The notes under the pieces are model-generated. The model had not been told where the DNA came from. It ran no database searches and worked only from the letters and a program-made list of their open reading frames with translations. The position numbers and the translations under genes are program-made. From positions 1 to 39,559 of the forward strand of contig PAPD01000037.1 of NCBI GenBank assembly GCA_002708765.1: a DNA stretch of 39,559 bases, written 5' to 3'. This DNA is from Gammaproteobacteria bacterium. GTDB lineage: Bacteria; Pseudomonadota; Gammaproteobacteria; Pseudomonadales; Azotimanducaceae. This document shows positions 15,392-24,177 of this stretch, in pieces. Position 1 is the first letter of the stretch; every line of letters starts with the position of its first letter.

Positions 15392-17174
15392 ATATTTGCA
15401 TCAGCTTCTTTTTTACTGAACTAGTTACTTCGTCCGTTGTTAGCTTCACCGCTTTTCTCATGCTCTTAGGGTCATCCTGTTCGATGAACTTGTCTGGTAC
15501 TCCGATGACCAATGTTTCTACCCTTAGATTTTTGGATGAAACCGCCTCCAATACGGCCGACCCAGCGCCACCGACTACCGTATTTTCTTCGAGAGTAACG
15601 AATAGTTTGTGATTCAGGGAGAGCATTTCTAATAGTTTCTCATCGATTGGTTTCACGAACCTCATGTCCACAAGGGTATATCCTTCAAATTGCGCAATAA
15701 TTCTTCCGATATCGATGAGAGCACCAAAGTTAAGGATCGCAACTTCCTTTCCTTTGAAGCAAACTATTCCTTTTCCCAGTTCTATTTTGCCATTTTCCTT
15801 TCCTATATTTGGTGAACCTCGGGGGTACCTAACCATAGATGGTCCATCATAAGAATAACTAAAGTCGAGCATTTTTCTGAGTGTTTGGTTACAGGAGGGG
15901 ACCATGATGACGAGATTAGGAATGCTCCTGACGAAGGAAATGTCGAATACTCCTGAGTGCGTAGGACCATCTTCTACGAGGCCCGCTCTGTCTACAGCAA
16001 AAAGAACTTTGAGGTTCTGGATGGCTATGTCATGAATAAGCTGATCATATGCTCGTTGGAGAAAAGTTGAATAGATGGCTACTATCGGGAATACTCCGCC
16101 GACCGAAAGCCCAGCCGCAAAGGCTACAGCGTGCTGCTCTGCGATCGCCACGTCATGGAATCGGTCCGGATATTCTTTAGCAAATCTAGTTAGTCCCGAA
16201 CCCTCTTTCATGGCCGGAGTGATTGCTACGATTTTCGAATCTAAAGCCGCTTTGTCGCATATCCAGTCTCCGAAGATTTTGGACCAGGAGCCTTCTTTGC
16301 TGGCAGGAGAGGCTTCAATTTTCGATAGAGCATGGCTTTTCTCGGGATTAAGTTCAGAGGGTTTGTACCCTTTCCCTTTTATCGTATTTACATGCAGAAT
16401 TCTGGGACCACTCTGTTTTTTTGCTTCATTTAGAGCTTTTAATAGTTGCCTAATATCGTGTCCATCTATAGGACCTTCATATTTAAATCCCAGTCCACTG
16501 AAAAAATTCTGAGCCGAATCTTCCTCTTCGCTCATAGAAAAAAGTTGCTTACCTGTTCCGGCATTAGCCTTTGAAACCCAGTTTGCTAGTCCTCCTATAT
16601 TTTCTGAAATGGCCATAGCGTTGTCGTTGATTATTATAAGTATGTCACCTTGCGAGGATGCGACGTGATTCAGGGCTTCGAACGCCAATCCGGCTGTTAA
16701 AGCACCATCACCGATTACGGCGACAATGTTATTTTTCTTCGCTGTTTTTGATCTTGCCATGTGCAACCCTAAAGCTGCGCTGATCGATGTCGAGGAGTGG
16801 CCTGTTCCGAAGCTATCATAAGGGCTCTCCGTAATGCTTGGGAAGGGAGCGATTCCACCCGCTTTCCTGAGAAGGTGCATCAGTTCTCTTCTTCCGGTAA
16901 GTATTTTATGAGGGTAGGTTTGGTGACCCACGTCCCAGATTATTTGATCTTCTGGTGTATCAAATGCTTTGTGGAGAGCTATCGTTAGCTCTATTACTCC
17001 AAGGCCGGCCCCAAAGTGACCTCCGGTCTTTCCAACGGTGTATAGCAGAAAATGCCTTAGTTCGTCAGCTAGGACATAAAGGCTTTCTTCAGCTAGATCT
17101 CGGAGGTCTGCTGGCGAGTTGATTCTATTTAGCAAAGCTGTCTTTGGACGCTTTAAAGGGATTTCTTCAAACAT
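15378..17174 (-). CDS. dxs: 1-deoxy-D-xylulose-5-phosphate synthase
   Basis: This thiamine-diphosphate enzyme condenses pyruvate with glyceraldehyde 3-phosphate, the first step of the MEP isoprenoid pathway. It has 598 residues, slightly shorter than E. coli (620). The N-domain has GGHFGAGLGVIELTIALH, DVGHQTYPHKILTGRR, GTGHSSTSISAALG and the thiamine-diphosphate/Mg motif GDGALTAG...IINDNAMAISENIGG. The transketolase pyrimidine domain has VAIAEQHAVAFAAGLSVGG (catalytic Glu) and DRAGLVEDGPTHSG. The C-domain follows. AGG about six bases before ATG serves as the binding site. It lies 33 bases after xseB, with no ispA between. Confidence 0.96.
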   Translation of the reverse strand: MFEEIPLKRPKTALLNRINSPADLRDLAEESLYVLADELRHFLLYTVGKTGGHFGAGLGVIELTIALHKAFDTPEDQIIWDVGHQTYPHKILTGRRELMHLLRKAGGIAPFPSITESPYDSFGTGHSSTSISAALGLHMARSKTAKKNNIVAVIGDGALTAGLAFEALNHVASSQGDILIIINDNAMAISENIGGLANWVSKANAGTGKQLFSMSEEEDSAQNFFSGLGFKYEGPIDGHDIRQLLKALNEAKKQSGPRILHVNTIKGKGYKPSELNPEKSHALSKIEASPASKEGSWSKIFGDWICDKAALDSKIVAITPAMKEGSGLTRFAKEYPDRFHDVAIAEQHAVAFAAGLSVGGVFPIVAIYSTFLQRAYDQLIHDIAIQNLKVLFAVDRAGLVEDGPTHSGVFDISFVRSIPNLVIMVPSCNQTLRKMLDFSYSYDGPSMVRYPRGSPNIGKENGKIELGKGIVCFKGKEVAILNFGALIDIGRIIAQFEGYTLVDMRFVKPIDEKLLEMLSLNHKLFVTLEENTVVGGAGSAVLEAVSSKNLRVETLVIGVPDKFIEQDDPKSMRKAVKLTTDEVTSSVKKKLMQISSSD

Positions 17175-17207
17175 GATGTGCCTGGCTAGAGTTGTTCGCT
17201 TAGAAAA

Positions 17208-17444
17208 TCAATCTGCGGTGTTTTCAAGACTAAGTTCATTAATCTGATCGTTTTCCAGCAAAAGCAATTTAACCTTTTTTTCTGCGTCCGTCAGAGCTTT
17301 CTGACATTCTTTTGATAGCTTTATTCCTTCTTCGAAGGTCTTGAGAGATTCCTCGAGAGTCAAATCTCCTTTTTCCATTTTTTCTACGAGCCCACTCAAT
17401 TTTTCCAGCGCTTCCTCGAACGGATATGAATTTTTGTCTGCCAT
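17208..17444 (-). CDS. xseB: Exodeoxyribonuclease VII small subunit
   Basis: This small helical subunit associates with XseA in exonuclease VII, which degrades single-stranded DNA. It has 78 residues with the family signature YPFEEALEKLSGLVEKMEKGDLTLEESLKTFEEGIKLSKECQKAL, and it is predicted to be all helix with coiled-coil character. AGGAG lies seven bases before its ATG, and a good sigma70 promoter is just upstream. It heads an xseB-dxs unit. xseA is not in the window. Confidence 0.95.
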   Translation of the reverse strand: MADKNSYPFEEALEKLSGLVEKMEKGDLTLEESLKTFEEGIKLSKECQKALTDAEKKVKLLLLENDQINELSLENTAD

Positions 17445-17470
17445 AATAAACTCCTGAGGAAATATATTTG

Positions 17471-17499
17471 ACGATACGATCGAAGATCTTCCTCGTCAA
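17471..17499 (-). promoter_or_regulatory. Sigma70 promoter of xseB-dxs
   Basis: On the minus strand TTGACG (17494-17499) and TATCGT (17471-17476) are separated by 17 bases. The predicted start is near 17464, about 20 bases before the xseB ATG. It lies in the 100-base gap downstream of lacZ, so xseB-dxs need not depend on lacZ transcription. Confidence 0.6.
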
Positions 17500-17544
17500 T
17501 TGATATTCTATTAATGAGCTGGTTTTTTGAGAAATGAAACTGGG

Positions 17545-20535
17545 TTAAATAATTTCAACCTCATACGAAAGATTATAATTGCCAGGTCCGATTTTGTATT
17601 CACTGAGCGTATCTGGCCCGCAACTCGCACCTCCGAGCCCTCTTTGCGCGGCATCCAGATACACCCAGCAGTAATTAGTAGAGTCGACCTCGTGAGCATG
17701 AAAAGCATTTGTTAGGTCTTCATCAAGATAGTTTGAAGCAGATCCCTGGATAACTTCAGCCGACGTAAACTTTATCTTTCTCTCTCTTTGTTCAAGTTGT
17801 AGCCATTCTAGTTCGGTCAGATTCCCGTGCTCTTGCGGCATGATATAGGGGATATACTGGTCTTTTACAAATGATTCATGAATCATTTTGATTCCTGATT
17901 CCTTTCGGTCAGGGTAAGTTTCGTGGGGCCCTTTTCCGAACCATGACATCCGCTTGTAGTTTTTTGGCAATTGCCATCTAACTCCGATCCTAGGTAAATC
18001 ATTGAAATTGTTCCCTAACGCAAATTCGTGGGATATTCTTAGGGCGCTTGCGGTCAATGAGTAATTGGAGATTATTTTTATGTCTCCGCCTGCGCAGGTT
18101 CCTTTTGATGTCTGTCTAAGCGAAGGAAGGTTTTTTTTCTCTGCTAGGTAAATGTGCTCCCACGAAAATTTGTCCAAACCGAGTCTTGTCCAGTTATATA
18201 GCGCTTTATTTCTCTGATCCGGGAAACACTTTAACCCGTCATTATCCGTGGGGGCTCTCCAGAAATTAAAACACAATGGCCCTGATAAAATATTCGATCC
18301 CTTATGTTCCCATTTGCATAAACCGGACTCATCAAAGTAAAGTTCGTTGTCTTCGTCGATTATTTTTATGGACTCGCTTACTTTTTCTACCTTGGTTTTT
18401 TTTCTTGTTCTTGAAAATTTCGAGCGGGATTTCTGAATGGTTATCTGTTCCCAAGCTACCAGGTGACCTCTATCTGCCCATAAAGCCTTGTTTATTAGCC
18501 GGCATTCGAAAACTATACTGACCTCCTTCCCCGCCGGATATTTCTTTATGACTAAATCAAAGTCCTCATAGTGTTGAGGTGGGGTATTGAATATTTTTTT
18601 TGAAGTATTCCCTGTTTGGTGTCCATCAATAAGGGTAAACCACGATACTTCGTATTCTTTAAGGCTTTTAAAGTAGTGCTTATTCAAAATTCGAAAGGTC
18701 TTGCCAGCTCGTGAAATTTTAACCGGTTGGGTAACTTTCTTTAGCTCTAGCAGAGAAGTATGTGGTTCCCCATCAGGCCAGCAGAGCCCGTCGCAAACGA
18801 AGTTAAAGTCGTGATGTTCTTCACCGAAATCACCACCATAGCCCCAATACTCCTCTGTGGGCCCCTTGATTTTTATCCCGTGGTCTTTCCATTCCCAGAT
18901 AAATCCGCCTTGCAATCCATGCCATGTTTCTATTGCGTCCCAGTATTCCTTCAGGTTCCCGCAACTGTTACCCATGGCATGTGCATATTCGCAGATAATC
19001 AGCGGCCTAGGATCTTCACTGGTTTTGGCGTGATGCACTAGCTCTTCTATTGATGGGTACATCGGACAGACTACGTCTGATCCGCGGCGGTTTGAATTCC
19101 ATCTGTTCTCTACTCCTTGCTGGCAGATTGCATTCTCGTTGTGAATAGGTCTTGAGGGATCGTACTCTCGTAACCATGCGATTATTGCCATCTGGTTTGG
19201 TCCAAAGCCAGTTTCATTTCCTACGCTCCACATGATTATGCAAGGATGGTTCTTATCTCTTTCTACCATTCTGGTTGCCCTTGCCATGAATTGAGGAGCC
19301 CAGTAAGCATCTTTCCCTATCTGAGAATAATGCTGATGGGCTTCTATGTTGGCTTCGTCAATAACGTAAAATCCCAATTCATCGCAAAGATCATAGAATG
19401 CCTCCTGGTTCGGATAGTGGCTTGTCCGAATAGCGTTTACGTTGTGTTGTTTCATTAACAGAAGTTCTTTTCTTAAAGCATCTTCTGAAATGATTTTTCC
19501 GGTCGTATCCGAATGATCATGTCGATTTACTCCTTTAATAAGAACGGGTTGACTATTTACTAGTAATTCCCTGTCTTTTATGCGGATATCTCTGTAACCA
19601 TATCTGATTTCAGTAGATTCAATTACCTTTTGATCAGGGTCTAAAAGGTTTATTCGAATTTTGTAAAGGTGCGGTTCTTCAGCGCTCCATGGCTGAACCT
19701 TCAATTTTGCCCAGCTTAATGAGAGGTTCGGACCCTCTCCGATGATTGGATAGAAAGAGTTCTTGTCTATGGTTTTTGATATGTAATTCTTGAGTAGTGG
19801 TTGGTCCATAGAATCAAAAGTGTTAGCGGAGACCGAATAGCCAATCGATTCTCGATTGGTGCCTCCGATTCTGATATCCAGGGTTAAGGAGCCTTCCGAA
19901 TTCTCAACCTGATAATCAGGTTTTACAAAAATGTCCTGGAGATAAATTCGTTCGGTCTGGTATAAAAATACATCACGATGGATCCCTGCATGAGACCAGT
20001 GGTCCTGATTTTCGATATAGCTAGTGTCGCTGTAGCGCATGACCACGATTGCCAGTTCATTGATTCCATTTCTTATGTAGTCAGTAAGATCAAATTCTGC
20101 GGGCAGGCGAGAATCCTTTGAAAAACCGACTTCTTCACGATTGCAATACAGAAAAAAACAGTTTTCTATGCCTCCTAGGTATATAACCCAGCGCTTTTTT
20201 CTAGTTTCTTTTTTGATATGAAACTTCGTTCGATATATCCCGGTTGGATTTCTGGGAACATTGGGAGGCTCTCCTTTGAACGGTAATGAGACATTTGTGT
20301 AAATCGGTTGATCTGAAGCAATTCTGCTGTCCATTGTCCAGAGACTCGGGACTTCCACGTCCAGCCAGTTTTCATCTTTCTCTGATATAAACTTACCGGC
20401 CATCTCCGGACCTTCCAGTCGTCTGAATTTCCAGCTTCCGTTAAGGTTTATTCTTTTCCCGGAGCTCAAAAAGCTTGCTCTTGAGGGTAGACGACCTATT
20501 GCCAATACTTCCGGGTTTTCCCAGTATTTATTCAT
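17545..20535 (-). CDS. lacZ: Beta-galactosidase, glycoside hydrolase family 2
   Basis: This 996-residue GH2 enzyme probably hydrolyses terminal beta-galactosides in the cytoplasm; it has no signal peptide. The layout follows E. coli LacZ: a jelly-roll sugar-binding domain (about 30-220), an Ig-like domain, a TIM barrel (about 335-620), a second Ig-like domain and a large C-terminal beta domain. The acid/base is E441 (MWSVGNETGFG) and the nucleophile is E516 (IICEYAHAMGNSCG). Start ATG 20535 has only a weak binding site. No lac permease or lac repressor lies beside it. It is on the same strand as, and upstream of, xseB-dxs. Substrate is inferred from the family; related beta-galacturonidase or other GH2 activities are not excluded. 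Confidence 0.9.
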   Translation of the reverse strand: MNKYWENPEVLAIGRLPSRASFLSSGKRINLNGSWKFRRLEGPEMAGKFISEKDENWLDVEVPSLWTMDSRIASDQPIYTNVSLPFKGEPPNVPRNPTGIYRTKFHIKKETRKKRWVIYLGGIENCFFLYCNREEVGFSKDSRLPAEFDLTDYIRNGINELAIVVMRYSDTSYIENQDHWSHAGIHRDVFLYQTERIYLQDIFVKPDYQVENSEGSLTLDIRIGGTNRESIGYSVSANTFDSMDQPLLKNYISKTIDKNSFYPIIGEGPNLSLSWAKLKVQPWSAEEPHLYKIRINLLDPDQKVIESTEIRYGYRDIRIKDRELLVNSQPVLIKGVNRHDHSDTTGKIISEDALRKELLLMKQHNVNAIRTSHYPNQEAFYDLCDELGFYVIDEANIEAHQHYSQIGKDAYWAPQFMARATRMVERDKNHPCIIMWSVGNETGFGPNQMAIIAWLREYDPSRPIHNENAICQQGVENRWNSNRRGSDVVCPMYPSIEELVHHAKTSEDPRPLIICEYAHAMGNSCGNLKEYWDAIETWHGLQGGFIWEWKDHGIKIKGPTEEYWGYGGDFGEEHHDFNFVCDGLCWPDGEPHTSLLELKKVTQPVKISRAGKTFRILNKHYFKSLKEYEVSWFTLIDGHQTGNTSKKIFNTPPQHYEDFDLVIKKYPAGKEVSIVFECRLINKALWADRGHLVAWEQITIQKSRSKFSRTRKKTKVEKVSESIKIIDEDNELYFDESGLCKWEHKGSNILSGPLCFNFWRAPTDNDGLKCFPDQRNKALYNWTRLGLDKFSWEHIYLAEKKNLPSLRQTSKGTCAGGDIKIISNYSLTASALRISHEFALGNNFNDLPRIGVRWQLPKNYKRMSWFGKGPHETYPDRKESGIKMIHESFVKDQYIPYIMPQEHGNLTELEWLQLEQRERKIKFTSAEVIQGSASNYLDEDLTNAFHAHEVDSTNYCWVYLDAAQRGLGGASCGPDTLSEYKIGPGNYNLSYEVEII

Positions 20536-20683
20536 ATTTATCAGGATGCTTTTGTCGGTGGGACTTAGTATGCTCTGAAGGTAGCCGTTTAACTAGGTGC
20601 GCCCGCAGGATTTTTTATAGATACGCTTGTGAGTGGCTTGCAATCAAGAAACGAGAAAATTAAAGAGAGATTTTTCCAGGGAG

Positions 20684-21292
20684 ATGAAACGCTTATCTTT
20701 GCCCCAGATTAGAGCTGTCCTGGCGGACTATGGAACAACGAAAAGTATTGAAAAGCCTGTTGGATTGAGGGCCGCTGTTTCCATTATTCTAAAACCTGTT
20801 TCGAATGATGTTGAGGTCTTATTTATTCTCCGGGCCTCGCAAGTAGGAGATCCTTGGTCAGGTCAGATCGCTTTTCCGGGCGGTCACTATGAAGACCAGG
20901 ATCATTCGATGAAGGAGACGGCGGAACGAGAAACAAGGGAAGAGATAGGTATTAGTTTGCCCGAGATAGCCAGCTATCTTGGCCAGATAGCCCCCGTGAG
21001 TGCGACTCCCAAAAAAACGGGGAAAGAGTTAACCGTATACCCTTTTGTTTATTGGCTAAACGAAAAACATCCGGTCACCAGACCAAATTATGAAGTCGCT
21101 CAAATAATCTGGGGATCGTTGAATGGTATGTATAGCGGGAAGTCAAATACCAACTATAGATTCAAGGTAGGAGAAAAATATGAGAACTTTCCAGGGTATG
21201 ATATTGGCGAACAGACAGTTTGGGGGCTTACATATCGAATGATTCATATACTATTTCAAACTATCGATTCCTCTTGGCATTTTCATTCCTGA
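20684..21292 (+). CDS. CoA pyrophosphatase-type Nudix hydrolase
   Basis: This Nudix hydrolase resembles the NudL/YeaB group, which cleaves CoA and its derivatives to phosphopantetheine and 3',5'-ADP. It contains the subgroup motif WSGQIAFPGGHYEDQD directly followed by the Nudix box end TAERETREEIGI. The Asp in the box where most Nudix proteins have Glu is normal for this group. ATG 20684 gives 202 residues, near the family length. An in-frame GTG at 20633 would give 219, but a TATAGA -10 at 20616-20621 would then leave almost no leader. Neither start has a well-spaced Shine-Dalgarno. It is divergent from lacZ. Confidence 0.85.
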   Translation: MKRLSLPQIRAVLADYGTTKSIEKPVGLRAAVSIILKPVSNDVEVLFILRASQVGDPWSGQIAFPGGHYEDQDHSMKETAERETREEIGISLPEIASYLGQIAPVSATPKKTGKELTVYPFVYWLNEKHPVTRPNYEVAQIIWGSLNGMYSGKSNTNYRFKVGEKYENFPGYDIGEQTVWGLTYRMIHILFQTIDSSWHFHS

Positions 21293-21307
21293 CAACAAAA
21301 TTGGCCA

Positions 21308-22183
21308 TCAATTGGAGACAATAGCGCCTTTTTGCATGACCACCGTTTTAGCGGTCTGGTGAGCTTGAATGGCGCTATTCTCGGCCGACAAGCCTTTTAA
21401 TCTGCAGCCGAGATAGGTTCCGTTAAAAGCATCTCCTGCCCCTGAAGTATCTACAGCTTTATTTCTAGAGGTGGCCACTTCACTTATTTTGTTTTTCCCG
21501 TATATGGTGATTTTTCCGTCTTCTCCTCTAATTATGAATTCGGGGTTATCACTAGAGTTTTTCTTAAGCACATCGCTGCATTCTAGATTGAGCCCCTCCA
21601 AATCTTCTTCAGAGGCCAAGAACCAGTTCGCCGAAGTAATATAAGGCATCATTTCCTTTATAGCTGTTTTTGCATCCCATAATAATGGACGGAAGTTCGG
21701 ATCGAAGACAATTTTCGTCCCACATGCTTTTTGTTCGAGAACGAAATCCTGGAGTTTCATTCTGTGTTTTTCTGGTGTTGCAGCAATCGTTATTCCGCTG
21801 AGGTAGATATATTCTGTTTTAGGCCAAGCAAAGTTTTCCGGAAGTTTTTCCATTAGAAGGACGAAGGCCGAGGTTTTTCTCCAATAGAAAAATCTTCTTT
21901 CGCCATCAATATCATTTTCAATTAGAACTATCCCGGGAAGCTCGTCTTTAATTATGCTGACCTGATCTGTCGAGACACCTTCTCTTTTCCATTGATCTAT
22001 TATCTGTTTGCTGTAGTAATCGTCTCCTAGTGCACTCAGGTAACTGGTTTGTATCATGCGATTGCATCTTTGAAGATAAATCATTGCATTTGAGGTGTCC
22101 CCGGAAAATCCGGTTGAAAGCATGGAGTTTTTTTCTCGTCTAAGCTCTATCATGCACTCTCCAATTCCTAGAACCGAAGTCAA
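21308..22183 (-). CDS. kdgK: 2-keto-3-deoxygluconate kinase-like PfkB family kinase
   Basis: This ribokinase-family enzyme probably phosphorylates 2-keto-3-deoxygluconate (Entner-Doudoroff or uronate route). It has 291 residues. KdgK-like motifs in order are GECMIEL (8-14), GFSGDTSNA (25-33), RRFFYWRKTSA (96-106), YLSGI (127-131), FDPNFRPLLW (160-169) and the PfkB signature DTSGAGDAF with catalytic D251. These fit E. coli KdgK better than ribokinase or fructokinase. Its ATG overlaps the hemH stop by four bases (ATGA), so translation is coupled. No KDPG aldolase or uronate permease is nearby. Confidence 0.8.
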   Translation of the reverse strand: MTSVLGIGECMIELRREKNSMLSTGFSGDTSNAMIYLQRCNRMIQTSYLSALGDDYYSKQIIDQWKREGVSTDQVSIIKDELPGIVLIENDIDGERRFFYWRKTSAFVLLMEKLPENFAWPKTEYIYLSGITIAATPEKHRMKLQDFVLEQKACGTKIVFDPNFRPLLWDAKTAIKEMMPYITSANWFLASEEDLEGLNLECSDVLKKNSSDNPEFIIRGEDGKITIYGKNKISEVATSRNKAVDTSGAGDAFNGTYLGCRLKGLSAENSAIQAHQTAKTVVMQKGAIVSN

Positions 22184-23148
22184 TTTGCGAGATTCCTGAG
22201 AACGATTCTTCTTAGTAGTTCGGCGTGGGCATCGCTATCATTTAGCGCTTTGACGTAGGAGAAAGACTTTCCTCCAGCGGCAAGGAAGAACTCCCTGTTT
22301 TGGATTTCTATCTCCTCGATGGTTTCCAGACAATCAGTAGAAAACCCTGGACATACCACCAGTACGTTTTCTATTCCTTCACCAGGAAGTTCTTTCATGG
22401 TTCGGTCGGTGTAGGGTTTTAACCATGGGAATGGCCCGAATCGGGACTGGAATGTCATTTTCCACTGATTTTGTTCAAGCTCTAATTTGTTTGCTATCAT
22501 TTTTGCGGTCTTAGCGCACTGTTTTTCGTAGGGGTCTCCTCTCTTCGATTGCGATTGGGGAATTCCGTGAAATGAGAATATGAGTTTCGGAGTTTCTTTC
22601 CTAAAGCTTTCTGACTGGATTATTGTCTCGGCAATCGCTGCAATGTACCCGGGATCATCGTGATAGTTGTTTATTATTTTGGTGGGTTTGTCTGAATCGA
22701 GAGTATCGGCAAGAGGTATGATCTGGTCTTGGATTGCTCCCGTGGTGGCCCCCGTATACTGAGGAAGCAGAGGAAGTACTATAATCTCATCGCAACTTTT
22801 TGCCTCCTCAAAAGCTTTGGGTATGCTTGGATTTCCATAAGTCATTGCCGGTATGACGTTTATATTCCCGGGCATGAGCTTTTGTATTTTCTCGGCTAAT
22901 GCCAGCGTGTTTTCGACGATCGGTCCCGCAGTTTTCCCCCAGATCATAGAGTAATTTTCTACCAGCTTTTTGGGGCGGGTCTTGAGAATTATCCGGTTTA
23001 GAATCGGAAGCCAGAGCCAGCGAGGAAAGTCGACAACCCTTGGATCCGAAAGAAATTGTTTTAGCCAACGTCTGATGTCTTCTTCATCGGGCGAGTCCGG
23101 AGTGCCAAGGTTGACAAGGATTAGAGCGAAAGACTTATTTGAATCCAT
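22180..23148 (-). CDS. hemH: Ferrochelatase
   Basis: This enzyme inserts Fe2+ into protoporphyrin IX, the last step of protoporphyrin-dependent haem synthesis. It has 322 residues with ALILVNLGTPDSP at the start, LPLLPQYTGATTGA, the catalytic H194 in FSFHGIPQ and the second metal-site E275 in CPGFSTDCLETIEEI. It is probably peripherally attached to the inner membrane. No strong binding site precedes ATG 23148. It forms a two-gene unit with the downstream kdgK-like kinase, an unusual pairing of haem and sugar-acid genes. Confidence 0.95.
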   Translation of the reverse strand: MDSNKSFALILVNLGTPDSPDEEDIRRWLKQFLSDPRVVDFPRWLWLPILNRIILKTRPKKLVENYSMIWGKTAGPIVENTLALAEKIQKLMPGNINVIPAMTYGNPSIPKAFEEAKSCDEIIVLPLLPQYTGATTGAIQDQIIPLADTLDSDKPTKIINNYHDDPGYIAAIAETIIQSESFRKETPKLIFSFHGIPQSQSKRGDPYEKQCAKTAKMIANKLELEQNQWKMTFQSRFGPFPWLKPYTDRTMKELPGEGIENVLVVCPGFSTDCLETIEEIEIQNREFFLAAGGKSFSYVKALNDSDAHAELLRRIVLRNLAN

Positions 23149-23205
23149 GAATTACCAGTCTAATTTCAGTTCTATGTTCCCGAGGTTCTGAGAAAATGAT
23201 ATGTA

Positions 23206-23211
23206 ATTATA
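23206..23211 (-). promoter_or_regulatory. Candidate -10 element for hemH-kdgK
   Basis: A perfect TATAAT on the minus strand lies about 58 bases upstream of the hemH ATG in the 117-base gap after the aldolase gene. No good -35 sequence is seen at 16-18 bases, so the call rests on the -10 alone. Confidence 0.35.
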
Positions 23212-23265
23212 GGGCCTCATCTAAAGTGAGAGATTTCTCCATTATTGGTTTCGCTTTATCTTATT

Positions 23266-24039
23266 TTAACATTCATCAAACATGTCGGGGTTTTCTTCAG
23301 TAATTACGTTGTAGATTGGCTGGAAACTGAAGTATCCTGCCTCGGGAAGGCCCATCTGGGTTCTTGTTAGTCTTGCCACATCTGGCCGGATTTTTACAGG
23401 ATCCCCGGCTGCTTCCGCCATGAGCTGCGCTTGGCAGGTTCTTTCCATAGTGATATACCACCAGGCGACTTCATCTACTGTTTTCCCTGCTGTCAGCAAG
23501 CCATGGTTCTGGAGTATCGCCGCTTTTTTCGTACCAAGTGCAGCTGCAATTCTTTCTCCTTCGGAGGTGTCCTGAACAACCCCTGTAAAGTCATCAAAGA
23601 GGACATGATCTTCAAAAAAAGCACACGAATCTTGCGTTAGCGGATCCAGAAGTCGACCGAGAGTTGACCAGGTTTTTCCGTAAAGTGAGTGGGTGTGAGC
23701 AGCAGCAGTAACGTGGGGCAGATTTTTGTGGATCTGTGAGTGTATCGCGAATGCTGCTCGGTTTAAAAGACCGCTTCCTTCGACAATATCTCCCTGATGG
23801 TTAACAAGAATCAGATCGGACATTTTCATTTGCTTGAAAGATCTGCCAAAAGGATTTACCCAGAAGTGGTCTGTTCTTTCGGGATCTCTGACGGTAAAGT
23901 GTCCTGCCACGCCTTCATCGAATCCGAATTTGCCAAATATTCTTAGAGCGGCCGTAAGTTTCTTTTTCCGCTCTGTTCTTTCCGACGAGTAATCAAAAGC
24001 TTCTACATTATCTTGCTTGGTTTCCGCTAATTCAGCCAT
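23266..24039 (-). CDS. Class II aldolase/adducin family protein
   Basis: This is a zinc-dependent class II aldolase-fold protein (relatives include L-fuculose-phosphate aldolase and araD-type epimerase). ATG 24039 gives 257 residues starting MAELAETKQD and has GGAGGG seven bases upstream. A longer frame reaches 24078 but has no such site. Core motifs are GVAGHFTVRDPE, the metal ligands H115 and H117 in AAAHTHSLYG, and a third histidine H179 in LQNHGLLT. Whether it is a true sugar-phosphate aldolase, a decarboxylase of a hydroxylated acid or another activity cannot be read from the sequence. It is divergent from the carotenoid oxygenase gene across a 138-base region. Confidence 0.85.
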   Translation of the reverse strand: MAELAETKQDNVEAFDYSSERTERKKKLTAALRIFGKFGFDEGVAGHFTVRDPERTDHFWVNPFGRSFKQMKMSDLILVNHQGDIVEGSGLLNRAAFAIHSQIHKNLPHVTAAAHTHSLYGKTWSTLGRLLDPLTQDSCAFFEDHVLFDDFTGVVQDTSEGERIAAALGTKKAAILQNHGLLTAGKTVDEVAWWYITMERTCQAQLMAEAAGDPVKIRPDVARLTRTQMGLPEAGYFSFQPIYNVITEENPDMFDEC

Positions 24040-24125
24040 TTCAATCCCTCCGTAGATATACGTTAGCTTTAATAGCATTTTTTAACTGTAATGGATAGTT
24101 AAAGGTAAAAAGTGTGGCAAATGGC

Positions 24126-24158
24126 ATTGGATGTTAAGATGGATTAATAGCATCCAAT
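24126..24158. promoter_or_regulatory. Inverted repeat in the aldolase/carotenoid-oxygenase divergent region
   Basis: ATTGGATG (24126-24133) is repeated as its exact reverse complement CATCCAAT (24151-24158). With one mismatch the arms extend to 11 bases (ATTGGATGTTA and TAGCATCCAAT) around an 11-base centre. It ends 19 bases before the ATG of the oxygenase gene. Size and symmetry suit an operator for a dimeric regulator, or a hairpin at the 5' end of the transcript. No regulator gene is in the immediate neighbourhood. Confidence 0.5.
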
Positions 24159-24177
24159 TTATAAATGAGGTTTGAAT

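Noticed and set aside
16075-16512. A 145-codon plus-strand frame inside dxs
   Set aside because: Antisense to the well-conserved thiamine-diphosphate domains of dxs; no independent support.
20633-20683. Seventeen-codon N-terminal extension of the Nudix protein from a GTG
   Set aside because: No binding site, a -10-like TATAGA almost on top of it, and the shorter form fits the family length; not fully excluded.
21293-21318. Possible terminator between the Nudix gene and the kdgK-like gene (AATTG/CAATT arms)
   Set aside because: Only five AT-rich base pairs and no T run, too weak to call.
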